Source of the DNA: Eubacterium sp. AF36-5BH
GTDB taxonomy: Bacteria > Bacillota > Clostridia > Lachnospirales > Lachnospiraceae
NCBI RefSeq assembly: GCF_003460505.1
Contig: NZ_QTVG01000002.1
Location: 84,164 to 148,163, forward strand
Direction of reading: 5' to 3'
DNA length: 64,000 nucleotides
Made by a program: the position numbers and the translations under genes. The notes below the pieces were generated by a model. It worked only from the letters and a program-made list of their open reading frames with translations, was not told where the DNA came from and made no database searches. Below are positions 53,177 through 61,532 of this stretch, piece after piece. Position 1 is the first letter of the stretch. Each line of letters starts with the position of its first letter.

Positions 53177-54079
53177 CTAATATCTAATATCTTCAATGCC
53201 AGCCTTGATTTCCAAAAATTTAAGTATGTCTTCATAAACTTCCGAAGCGTTCTTTTCATTAAATACTTCATGTCGCATACCTTTGTATACTTTAGAAAAA
53301 GTATTAGGAAAGCCACAATGCTTAAAGTGTAAAACAGCCTTCTTGAAAGCTTTGTCCCCTTGTCTGCAAGGATCATTCTCACCTGAAACAAACATTACAG
53401 GAAGATCACGATTTTTCTTGGACCAACCAAGTTTGCTGTATACTGTTTGAATCAAACTAAACAGTGCATAGTAACCATTTAAAGTAAAAGTCACGCCACA
53501 TAACGGATCCTTGTTGTATTCTTCAACAACATCTCTATCTGAACAAATCCATGCATTTACGATGCCCTCTTTCATAAAAGGTTTTTCAAAAGGTCCATTA
53601 ACCATTTTCTCAATCATTGGACTTCTGTAATTCCAGCCTCTAAAAAGAGCCATAAATCGAATTAGTCGTTTGCCAAAGGCGGCAAGCTGATTATCAGAAG
53701 GAGAACCACTTAAAACGACGGCATTCACTTCGTTAGAAAACTTTTTCAAATAAGCTCTTACAATAAGAGAACCCATGCTGTGTCCTACAATAATAAGTGG
53801 AAGATTAGGATATTCTCTTTTTAGAAACATTGTAAACTGATGAACGTCTTCGACAAGTCCTTTGTAGCCCTCGTGACCAAAGTAGCCCAAGTCATCAGTG
53901 GTTAAAATGTTTTCACCATGCCCTTTTATGTCGGAAATGGCACAAATAAAGCCACAATTACTAAAATACTGTAAAGTTTTTTCGTAACGTTTTCGCGTTT
54001 CACACATACCATGTACAAATTCAATTATACCAAGAGGTTCAATACCCTCCGGTGGAAAAGTAATAGTAGTTGGTCGCAT
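53177..54079 (-). CDS. Alpha/beta hydrolase (serine aminopeptidase S33 / lysophospholipase type)
   Basis: A 300-residue soluble hydrolase. Oxyanion block EFVHGMCETRKRYEK, nucleophile elbow VGHSMGSLIVRAY, acid residue in VSGENDPCRQG and catalytic His in KGMRHEVFNE. Members cleave acylglycerols, lysophospholipids or peptides. The ATG at 54079 has GCGAGG 8 bases upstream; the GTG at 54088 overlaps this site. It lies 16 bases after the ABC-F stop, so both form an operon. Confidence 0.92.
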   Translation of the reverse strand: MRPTTITFPPEGIEPLGIIEFVHGMCETRKRYEKTLQYFSNCGFICAISDIKGHGENILTTDDLGYFGHEGYKGLVEDVHQFTMFLKREYPNLPLIIVGHSMGSLIVRAYLKKFSNEVNAVVLSGSPSDNQLAAFGKRLIRFMALFRGWNYRSPMIEKMVNGPFEKPFMKEGIVNAWICSDRDVVEEYNKDPLCGVTFTLNGYYALFSLIQTVYSKLGWSKKNRDLPVMFVSGENDPCRQGDKAFKKAVLHFKHCGFPNTFSKVYKGMRHEVFNEKNASEVYEDILKFLEIKAGIEDIRY

Positions 54080-54095
54080 ATTACTCACCTCGCAA

Positions 54096-55730
54096 TTAGT
54101 CGTTTATATCCATTCCCTCAGTTGTGTAAACAGTTCTCTTTCTAGCCATTTCGTCATTTTCAAGATATTCGTCATAAGTTGTAATCTTGTCAATAAGCTT
54201 GCCGTTTACAATTTCCATAATACGGTTTGCAGTTGTCTGAACAACCTGATGATCTCTTGATGAGAATAAAAGTACACCAGGGAACTTAATAAGGCCTGTG
54301 TTAAGGGCTGTAATACTTTCCATGTCTAAATGGTCAGTAGGTTCGTCAATAACTAAAACGTTAGCACCGCTAATCATAAGTTTTGAAAGCATAACCCTAA
54401 CTTTTTCACCACCTGAAAGAACCTTAACTTTTTTAACACCATCATCACCTGCAAAAAGCATTCTACCAAGGAAACCACGAACGTATGTGGCATCTTTGAT
54501 TTCTGAATACTGTGTAAGCCAGTCAACGATTACATCGTCACAGTCAAAATCTTTTGTGTTGTCTTTAGGGAAATATGACTGACTTGTTGTGATACCCCAT
54601 TTGTAATCACCTTCATCAGGTTCCATCTGTCCCATAATAATCTGAAATAATGTTGTTTTTGCAAGTCCGTTTGAACCAACGAAAGCAACTTTGTCTTCTC
54701 TACCGATTGTAAATGAAACATCATCTAAAACCTTAACACCGTCTATAGTTTTTGATAAATGTTCAACAGTTAAAACTTCGTTACCGATTTCTCTTGCAGG
54801 TCTGAAATCAATGTAAGGGTACTTTCTGCTTGAAGGCTTAATGTCATCAAGTTCGATTTTTTCTAAAGCACGCTTTCTTGAAGTAGCCTGTTTTGATTTA
54901 GAAGCATTGGCGCTAAATCTCTGGATAAAGTCCTGTAATTCCTTGATTTTTTCTTCTTTCTTTCTGTTAGCTTCTTTCATCTGTTTAACAATTAACTGAC
55001 TTGATTCGTACCAGAAATCGTAGTTACCGGCATAAAGCTGAATCTTTGCATAGTCAATATCAGCAATCTGTGTACAAACTTTATTTAAGAAATATCTGTC
55101 ATGAGATACAACGATTACTGTGTTTTCAAAATTGATTAGGAATTCTTCAAGCCAGGCAATTGCATCTAAATCCAAGTGGTTAGTAGGTTCGTCTAAAAGA
55201 AGAATGTCAGGGTTACCAAATAATGCCTGAGCTAAAAGAACCTTAACCTTTAATGTGCCGTTTAAATCTTTCATCTGGCTGTAGTGATATTCCGTATCTA
55301 CTCCTAAACCATTTAAAAGAGTAGCAGCATCAGCTTCAGCGTTCCAGCCGTCCATATCGGCAAATTCAGCTTCAAGTTCTGATGCCTTAATGCCGTCTTC
55401 ATCAGAAAAATCTTCCTTCATGTAGATTGCATCTTTTTCTTTCATAATTTCGTAAAGACGGGCATTACCCATAATTACTGTATCAAGAACAGTGTATTCA
55501 TCATACTGGAAGTGGTCCTGTTTTAAGAAAGAAAGACGTTCACCAGGTGTGATAATAACTTCACCGCTTGTAGGTTCAATCTCCCCTGTTAATATTTTTA
55601 AAAATGTTGATTTTCCGGCACCGTTAGCACCAATAAGTCCGTAGCAGTGACCTGGAACAAATTTAATATTTACATCTTCAAATAATGCTTTTTTGCCAAA
55701 ACGTAAAGAAATATTACTTGTACTTATCAT
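54096..55730 (-). CDS. ABC-F ATPase (YbiT-like group)
   Basis: A 544-residue soluble protein with two ABC domains and no membrane part; ABC-F proteins act on the ribosome. Domain 1: Walker A IGANGAGKST, degenerate signature LNGTLKVKV (usual for this subgroup), Walker B DILLLDEPTNHLD, switch VSHDRYF. Linker ~235-300. Domain 2: Walker A GSNGLAKTT, signature LSGGEKVRV, Walker B VLVIDEPTDHLD. In domain 2 the H-loop reads SSRDHQ where SSHDHQ or TSHDHE is usual, so the switch His is Arg. AAGGAG precedes the ATG. No antibiotic-resistance role can be claimed. Confidence 0.93.
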   Translation of the reverse strand: MISTSNISLRFGKKALFEDVNIKFVPGHCYGLIGANGAGKSTFLKILTGEIEPTSGEVIITPGERLSFLKQDHFQYDEYTVLDTVIMGNARLYEIMKEKDAIYMKEDFSDEDGIKASELEAEFADMDGWNAEADAATLLNGLGVDTEYHYSQMKDLNGTLKVKVLLAQALFGNPDILLLDEPTNHLDLDAIAWLEEFLINFENTVIVVSHDRYFLNKVCTQIADIDYAKIQLYAGNYDFWYESSQLIVKQMKEANRKKEEKIKELQDFIQRFSANASKSKQATSRKRALEKIELDDIKPSSRKYPYIDFRPAREIGNEVLTVEHLSKTIDGVKVLDDVSFTIGREDKVAFVGSNGLAKTTLFQIIMGQMEPDEGDYKWGITTSQSYFPKDNTKDFDCDDVIVDWLTQYSEIKDATYVRGFLGRMLFAGDDGVKKVKVLSGGEKVRVMLSKLMISGANVLVIDEPTDHLDMESITALNTGLIKFPGVLLFSSRDHQVVQTTANRIMEIVNGKLIDKITTYDEYLENDEMARKRTVYTTEGMDIND

Positions 55731-55969
55731 TTATAAATCTCCTTATTTTTATACATGTTTTAGGTAAATGCAAAAGAATAACGGATTTTTGACCGCAAAA
55801 ATCCCGTAAACTTTTGCTGATTGCTCATCAAAGTATATCAGTTTTTAGGAATTAAAGCAATCTAGGAAAGGGAAAAATTACCTTATAATATGGGAAAAAT
55901 AATTAAAAACAGTTTTATGTTTTTATAAACGGGCAAATATGTTATTATATGTCAGTAGGAGGCGAGGAC

Positions 55970-56461
55970 ATGAATAAGAAGAGACTGATTAGTTTGTTGT
56001 TGGTTTCAGCGCTTACAATTACAAGTGTATGGGGCTGTTCTTCAACAAAAGAAAAGACTACTCAAAAAGATAATACATCAAAAACCAAGGCTGAAACTAC
56101 TGTAGGACTTGATCCTGCAAAAGATTCAAGCTGGCCAAGAAGTTTTAGTATAAATGAAGGTTCAAAGAAATCGGATAATGGAACATATATTGAACAATTA
56201 AAAATAGATGGAAGAAGACTTTACATTAAAGGAAAGTTTGGTGTAATTGATGCTATGGATGGTCAGACGTCAACAAGAGAGGAAGCAGATATTGAAATAT
56301 CAAAATCCTGTTCTTTTTATGATCAGAGATTAGATGGTGATGGCTCAATGACATTTAAAGAATTTAAAGAACATATTGCAGATAGCGGTTACACAGCCCC
56401 TGATAATTACATGATAACAATAGATCGGGGAAAAGTTTATTTGATACAGTTATTTGATTAG
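55970..56461 (+). CDS. Small lipoprotein
   Basis: A 163-residue protein with signal peptide and lipobox SVWGCSS. The mature part has no clear domain but is ordered in its C-terminal half (KIDGRRLYIKGKFGVIDAMD, then DNYMITIDRGKVYLIQLFD). ATG at 55970 fits AGGAGG with 7 bases spacing. It precedes the GH13-like gene by 126 bases on the same strand. Function unknown. Confidence 0.75.
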   Translation: MNKKRLISLLLVSALTITSVWGCSSTKEKTTQKDNTSKTKAETTVGLDPAKDSSWPRSFSINEGSKKSDNGTYIEQLKIDGRRLYIKGKFGVIDAMDGQTSTREEADIEISKSCSFYDQRLDGDGSMTFKEFKEHIADSGYTAPDNYMITIDRGKVYLIQLFD

Positions 56462-56587
56462 AATGATTCCGTTACAATGGCGGAAGTTAGAAACAGGGAG
56501 AGGGACCTGTAATAGAGATTGGTTTTTTGAAACCAGATTAATTTAAGCATAAAATAAGACAAGTTACAGACATGAAAGGACGACAAC

Positions 56588-58420
56588 ATGGACAAGTTAG
56601 GCAACATAAAAGTATATAGGGGAAATCCGTTAATAATGGGTGCTACGGTAATGGGTGACAATGTTAATTTTGCAATTACTGCAAAGTATGGTAGCAAGTG
56701 CGAAGTAATATTGTACAGGAAAGGTGAAGACAGGGAAGCTTTTCGAATCCCATTTGAAAATGCACAGGTTATTGGGAGTGTTTATGCCATGTGTGTAACA
56801 GGACTTGATTATAAGAAATATGATTATAACTTTTGTGTTAATGATGAGATAATTGTAGACAAATACGCAAAGGCTTTATCAGGAAAAAAGCAATGGGGAG
56901 AAAAGAGCAAAAATCTTAGGGCAGGAATTGTTTCAAATGAATATGATTGGCAGGATGATGCCCCTTTGAATATTCCTTTTGATGAGACAATTTTGTATCG
57001 TCTACATGTTAGAGGCTTTACAAAGCATGTTAGTTCAAAGGTAAAACATAAAGGAACTTATTTAGGTATTGTAGATAAGATTCCTTATTTCAAAGAACTT
57101 GGAATTACAATGATTGAGCTTATGCCGGCATATGACTTTAATGAAATAAAATCAAGACCTGCAACTTCAATGAAAGGCCAGTTCTCAATTGAGGAGCCAA
57201 AGCTAAACTATTGGGGATATACTGATGGTTTTATTTTTGCACCAAAAGTGGCTTACGCTTATTCTAATGCCATTGGTGGAGAAGTAGAAGAATTTAAGTA
57301 TATGGTTAGGGAATTACACAAAAATGGAATTGAGATTTCCATGGAATTTTTCTTTCCTGAGCAGACTAACCCTAAGGAAATTTTAGACTGTCTTCATTAT
57401 TGGGTAATGGAATACCACATTGACGGAATTCATGTGAACCTTGAAAGTGCAGTGATGCGAATGGTTCAAACAGATAATTTGCTATGCACAACGAAAATAT
57501 TTACTTATAGCTTTGCGACAGATACAGATTTTTACAATAGTGCAACGGAAGTAAGAAATCTGGCTAATTTTAATGATGATTTTATGATTGCCACACGAAG
57601 ATTTATAAAAGGTGATGAAGACATGCTTTCAACCATTGCCTATAAGGTGAAGGCAAATCCACCAGCAGTGGCAATAGTAAATTATGTGGCAAATCACAAC
57701 ACATTTACATTGTATGATTCTGTATCTTATGACAGAAAATATAATCAGCCAAATGGTGAAAACAATAGAGACGGTGCTGTCTATAATTACAGTTGGAACT
57801 GTGGGGCTGAGGGAGATACAAGAAAACGTAAAATAATGGACTTAAGAAAAAAGCAGATTAAGAATGCTTTAAGTTTGGTATTTTTAAGTCAGGGTGTGCC
57901 TATGCTTTATGCAGGTGATGAGATGTGCAATTCTCAAAAGGGAAACAATAATCCATATTGTCTGGATAATGAAATTTCGTGGACTAATTGGAATAAAACA
58001 GCAATGGCAAAGGAAATATTTGAATTTACAAAGAATATAATTAAATTTAGAAAAGAACATAAAGTATTGCACATGAAAAATGAAACAAGGCAGATGGATT
58101 ATAAATCCTACGGTTTACCGGATATGTCTTATCATGGAACAAAGGCGTGGTACGGAGATTTTAGTCATTTTAACAGACATTTTTCAACCATGTATTGCGG
58201 AAAATATGCAATGGATGAAACGGGAAGTGATGAAGCTGACATGTATATTGCATACAACATGTATTGGGAAGAGCAAAGTTTTGGCATTCCTTCAGCAAGA
58301 AATAAAAGGAAATGGAAGGTTGCTTTTTCAACCAGCCCTAATCAGAAAAGTGAAGAGGTGGGCAGAACATTTAATGTACCGGGAAGGAGCATAACGGTTT
58401 TGATTGCAAAACCTGAATAA
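56588..58420 (+). CDS. Isoamylase-like GH13 protein lacking catalytic residues
   Basis: A 610-residue protein with the layout of glycogen-debranching enzymes (GlgX/isoamylase): N-terminal beta-sandwich (~1-125), TIM barrel (~130-500; RLHVRGFTKH, ELMPAYDF, WGYTDGFIFAP, NRDGAVYNYSWNCGAEG, PMLYAGDEM, DNEISWTNW) and C-terminal beta domain. The four catalytic regions are altered: DVVFNH is EFFFPE (~253), the RFD nucleophile block is HVN (~282-284), the acid Glu region reads YSFATDTDF (~305-312), and HD is HN (~369). Hydrolysis is therefore unlikely; glucan binding or regulation is inferred. GAAAGGACGAC precedes the ATG. TraX-like gene follows by one base. Confidence 0.85.
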   Translation: MDKLGNIKVYRGNPLIMGATVMGDNVNFAITAKYGSKCEVILYRKGEDREAFRIPFENAQVIGSVYAMCVTGLDYKKYDYNFCVNDEIIVDKYAKALSGKKQWGEKSKNLRAGIVSNEYDWQDDAPLNIPFDETILYRLHVRGFTKHVSSKVKHKGTYLGIVDKIPYFKELGITMIELMPAYDFNEIKSRPATSMKGQFSIEEPKLNYWGYTDGFIFAPKVAYAYSNAIGGEVEEFKYMVRELHKNGIEISMEFFFPEQTNPKEILDCLHYWVMEYHIDGIHVNLESAVMRMVQTDNLLCTTKIFTYSFATDTDFYNSATEVRNLANFNDDFMIATRRFIKGDEDMLSTIAYKVKANPPAVAIVNYVANHNTFTLYDSVSYDRKYNQPNGENNRDGAVYNYSWNCGAEGDTRKRKIMDLRKKQIKNALSLVFLSQGVPMLYAGDEMCNSQKGNNNPYCLDNEISWTNWNKTAMAKEIFEFTKNIIKFRKEHKVLHMKNETRQMDYKSYGLPDMSYHGTKAWYGDFSHFNRHFSTMYCGKYAMDETGSDEADMYIAYNMYWEEQSFGIPSARNKRKWKVAFSTSPNQKSEEVGRTFNVPGRSITVLIAKPE

Positions 58421-58421
58421 T

Positions 58422-59195
58422 ATGTTAAAAGAATTAAACGAAAAAGGAATTGGTAAATATATTAATCTTGAAAAATGGGGATTAAGCACATTTGAATTAA
58501 AGATTTTAGCAATCCTTGCAATGTTTATTGACCATTTTTCAATTATTTTTTTAGAAAACAATAACAATACATTGTATTTAACAGGCCGTGCCATTGGAAG
58601 AATTTGTTTTCCCATAATATGTTTTGTTTTGGTTGAGGGATTTTTCCATACAAAAGACAGAATGAAACATGGAATTATTTTAGGCATATTCGCGTTATTA
58701 TCAGAGGTTCCTTATGATTTAATGTATGGTTCATTATGGGACCTTGCAAGACAAAACGTGTTAATAACTTTGTTTATCGGTTATATGATGATATGGATGC
58801 TTGATTCAATTTCAAAGTTCAGAATTTCATATCCTGACAAAGTGTTACAAAAAATCGGAGCGGCAAGACTAAATACTTTGATTGAATTAGTAGTTATGTT
58901 GGTAGGATTTGCCATGGCATATTTTATTAATTGCTCATATTCCTATGCAGGGATAATGATAATTCTTTGCTTTTATGTTTTTAGAAAACATCACATAAGT
59001 CAGGGGATTGTAAATATTGTTTTTAATATGGGCATGTATCCATTGTCAATTCAGTGGTTTGGGGCATTAAGTATTATTCCTATTGAATTATACAATGACA
59101 CACCGGGAAAACATAAATGGAAATATTTCTTTTATTTATTTTATCCATTACATATAGTGATTTTGGTAGGCATAAAAATATTTTTAATAAAATGA
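58422..59195 (+). CDS. TraX-family membrane protein
   Basis: A 257-residue protein with about seven membrane helices, matching TraX-like proteins (LKILAILAMFIDHF, GRICFPIICFVLVEGFFHT, LLSEVPYDLMY, LFYPLHIVIL). The family includes pilin acetylases and is related in shape to acyltransferase membrane domains. The ATG at 58422 lies one base after the GH13-like stop; a TTG at 58404 in the same frame would overlap it. Translational coupling is likely. No conjugation genes are near, so a chromosomal role such as modification of a cell-surface molecule is more likely. Confidence 0.85.
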   Translation: MLKELNEKGIGKYINLEKWGLSTFELKILAILAMFIDHFSIIFLENNNNTLYLTGRAIGRICFPIICFVLVEGFFHTKDRMKHGIILGIFALLSEVPYDLMYGSLWDLARQNVLITLFIGYMMIWMLDSISKFRISYPDKVLQKIGAARLNTLIELVVMLVGFAMAYFINCSYSYAGIMIILCFYVFRKHHISQGIVNIVFNMGMYPLSIQWFGALSIIPIELYNDTPGKHKWKYFFYLFYPLHIVILVGIKIFLIK

Positions 59196-59287
59196 TTACC
59201 TTTTATATAATTTTTTATCTTTCTATAGTTTTTAGTTTTTGTATACTTAAATTAGCTTTGAACGGAAAATTTTTAGGAGGGTAAATT

Positions 59288-61240
59288 ATGATATCAAAGT
59301 TAATTAAGAAAACAACAACATTTGTAGTTTCAGCGGCTATGGTTTTTTCGACAATTACATTTACAATGCCTGAAAAAACAGTTAGTGCTTCTCCAACTAC
59401 AGGCTCTAAATTAGTATGGAGCGATGAATTCAATGGCAATTCCATTGATACTTCAAAATGGGGATTTGAAATAGGAACAGGTTCAAATGGATGGGGAAAC
59501 AACGAACAGCAATATTATACTAACAGATCGGACAATGCTTATGTTGCTGACGGTGCCTTACACATTAGAGCGAAGAAAGAGTCTTATGGTGGAAGGAATT
59601 ATACATCCGCAAGACTTAATACAAATGGAAAATTTACATTTACATATGGCTATGTAGAGGCAAGGCTTGCATTACCATCTAATCAGGGAATATGGCCTGC
59701 TTTTTGGATGCTTGGCGCAAATATTGGTAGCGTAGGCTGGCCATCATGTGGTGAAATTGACATTATGGAAGCAATTAATGCTGAAAATAAAACATACGGT
59801 ACATGTCATTGGAACGTAAATGGACATGCAGAGTATGGTAAGCCAACAGGCAATTTTGATATAACACAATATCATACATATGGCCTACAGTGGGATAATG
59901 AATATATCAGATTCTTTGTTGATGGAAATAAATTCTACGAAATGTCAATTGCAAACAATGTAGGAGATACAGATGAATTCCACAGACCATTTTATTTATT
60001 ATTAAATGTGGCAGTTGGAGGAAATTGGCCTGGCTTCTCAATTAATGACAGTGCATTTCCACAGGAAATGAAGGTTGACTATGTTCGTGTATATCAGGAT
60101 AATCCTTCATACAACAGTTCTTCGTCAAACAATGTGGATAAGAGCAATGGTAGCAATGCAGGAAGCAGTGGAAATACAGGAAATACAGGAAACAGCGGCA
60201 ATAATGGTTCATCTTCAAATACGCCGGCTAGTGGTATGGGAATGAATTATGCAGGAGACAGTTCGGCAACAGCTTATGTAAATAATTCAAAGTGGACAGA
60301 CATTCATTATTCAGTAAATGGTGGTGGACAGCAGAACGTAAGAATGACTCAGTCAGGAGATAAAGCAACTTACACAGTTAATGGCTTGAAGTCAGGGGAC
60401 ACAGTTAAATACTGGTTTACATACTGCAATACTTCAGGCTATGTAAAAGACACAGCAAGTTATTCATATACACATAAAGGTAACAGTTCTTCAGGTGGTT
60501 CATCAAGTGGTAGTTCTTCATCAGGAAGTACATCAGGAACAGTAAACACTGCATCAGGTGATGTAACAATTTATCAGGATGCAAATTATGGTGGTAGAAA
60601 CACATCATTAGGCGTTGGAAGTTACAATCTTGCATCACTTATTGCAAAAGGCTTTAAGAATGATGATATGTCATCATTAAAGGTCCCATTTGGTTATAAG
60701 GTAACAATTTATCAGGATGACAATTTTAGTGGAAAGTCAAAGGTAATTACAAGCGATGCAAGTTACATTGGAAATGACTGGAATGACCAGATGTCTTCTA
60801 TTAAGGTTGAAAAAGCAAGATATAAAATTATCAACAGACACAGTGGCCTTTGTCTTGATGTTGCAGGAGCAAACAAAGCAAGTGGTACAAATGTACAACA
60901 GTGTCAGGCAAACGGAAACGTAGCCCAGGAATGGGAAATTGATTTTAATAAAGATGATTCAACATACATTCTTAAGAGTGCATTAACAGGAAAAGCACTT
61001 GATATGGATGACTGGTCACAGAATAACGGTGGAAATGCCATAATCTGGGACAACAACAAAACTAATAACCAAAGATGGTACATTACAATGGTTGATGGAG
61101 AATATTCATTCCTTATTAACAAACACAGTAACAAATCATTAGAAGTTGCTGGTTGGTCAACATCAAATGGCGGTAATGTACAGCAGTGGGATTATTCTGC
61201 TCAGGCAAATCAGCAGTGGAAGTTTGTTTTAGCTAATTAA
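59288..61240 (+). CDS. Secreted GH16 beta-glucanase with three accessory domains
   Basis: A 650-residue exported enzyme. Signal peptide 1-36. GH16 catalytic domain ~40-275 with the nucleophile/acid motif SCGEIDIMEAI and WPAFWML, HWNVNGH, GLQWDNEYI; it should cleave beta-1,3 or mixed-linkage glucans such as laminarin. A Gly/Ser/Asn linker is followed by a ~85-residue carbohydrate-binding domain (~315-400, DIHYSVNGGGQQNV, TVKYWFTYCN; CBM56-like), a beta/gamma-crystallin-like domain (~425-515, VTIYQDANYGG twice) and a ricin-B-type lectin (~520-650, three QxW-type repeats). TAGGAGGG precedes the ATG. Terminator at 61279. Confidence 0.93.
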   Translation: MISKLIKKTTTFVVSAAMVFSTITFTMPEKTVSASPTTGSKLVWSDEFNGNSIDTSKWGFEIGTGSNGWGNNEQQYYTNRSDNAYVADGALHIRAKKESYGGRNYTSARLNTNGKFTFTYGYVEARLALPSNQGIWPAFWMLGANIGSVGWPSCGEIDIMEAINAENKTYGTCHWNVNGHAEYGKPTGNFDITQYHTYGLQWDNEYIRFFVDGNKFYEMSIANNVGDTDEFHRPFYLLLNVAVGGNWPGFSINDSAFPQEMKVDYVRVYQDNPSYNSSSSNNVDKSNGSNAGSSGNTGNTGNSGNNGSSSNTPASGMGMNYAGDSSATAYVNNSKWTDIHYSVNGGGQQNVRMTQSGDKATYTVNGLKSGDTVKYWFTYCNTSGYVKDTASYSYTHKGNSSSGGSSSGSSSSGSTSGTVNTASGDVTIYQDANYGGRNTSLGVGSYNLASLIAKGFKNDDMSSLKVPFGYKVTIYQDDNFSGKSKVITSDASYIGNDWNDQMSSIKVEKARYKIINRHSGLCLDVAGANKASGTNVQQCQANGNVAQEWEIDFNKDDSTYILKSALTGKALDMDDWSQNNGGNAIIWDNNKTNNQRWYITMVDGEYSFLINKHSNKSLEVAGWSTSNGGNVQQWDYSAQANQQWKFVLAN

Positions 61241-61278
61241 ATACATCTAAAAAGCTTAAAGGCTTAAAAAGTAAAAAC

Positions 61279-61337
61279 AAAAATACCTCTAAAGTAGACA
61301 GATAGAATTGGAAAGTCTGTTACTTTAGAGGTATTTT
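61279..61337. terminator. Strong terminator after the GH16 gene
   Basis: AAAAATACCTCTAAAGTA and its complement, extended by GACAGA/TCTGT, form a ~24-bp hairpin with T-run; A-run on the other side would also work in reverse. The remaining gap up to 61532 shows nothing clear. Confidence 0.9.
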
Positions 61338-61532
61338 TATGTAAATGAGTGTGGTATATTATTAGCTAAAGATTTATTTTTTTGGGGGAAGAACATATTA
61401 ATTTAAAAGTATTCAGTAAAAATTAAGAATAGATTAATTAAAGGTTTACCAGGGAGAAAATTAAGAAATTTATTAGCTAAAAGTAATTTGAGAGAAAATT
61501 ATAAACTAAAATTTATTCGGGAGAAAATGAAA

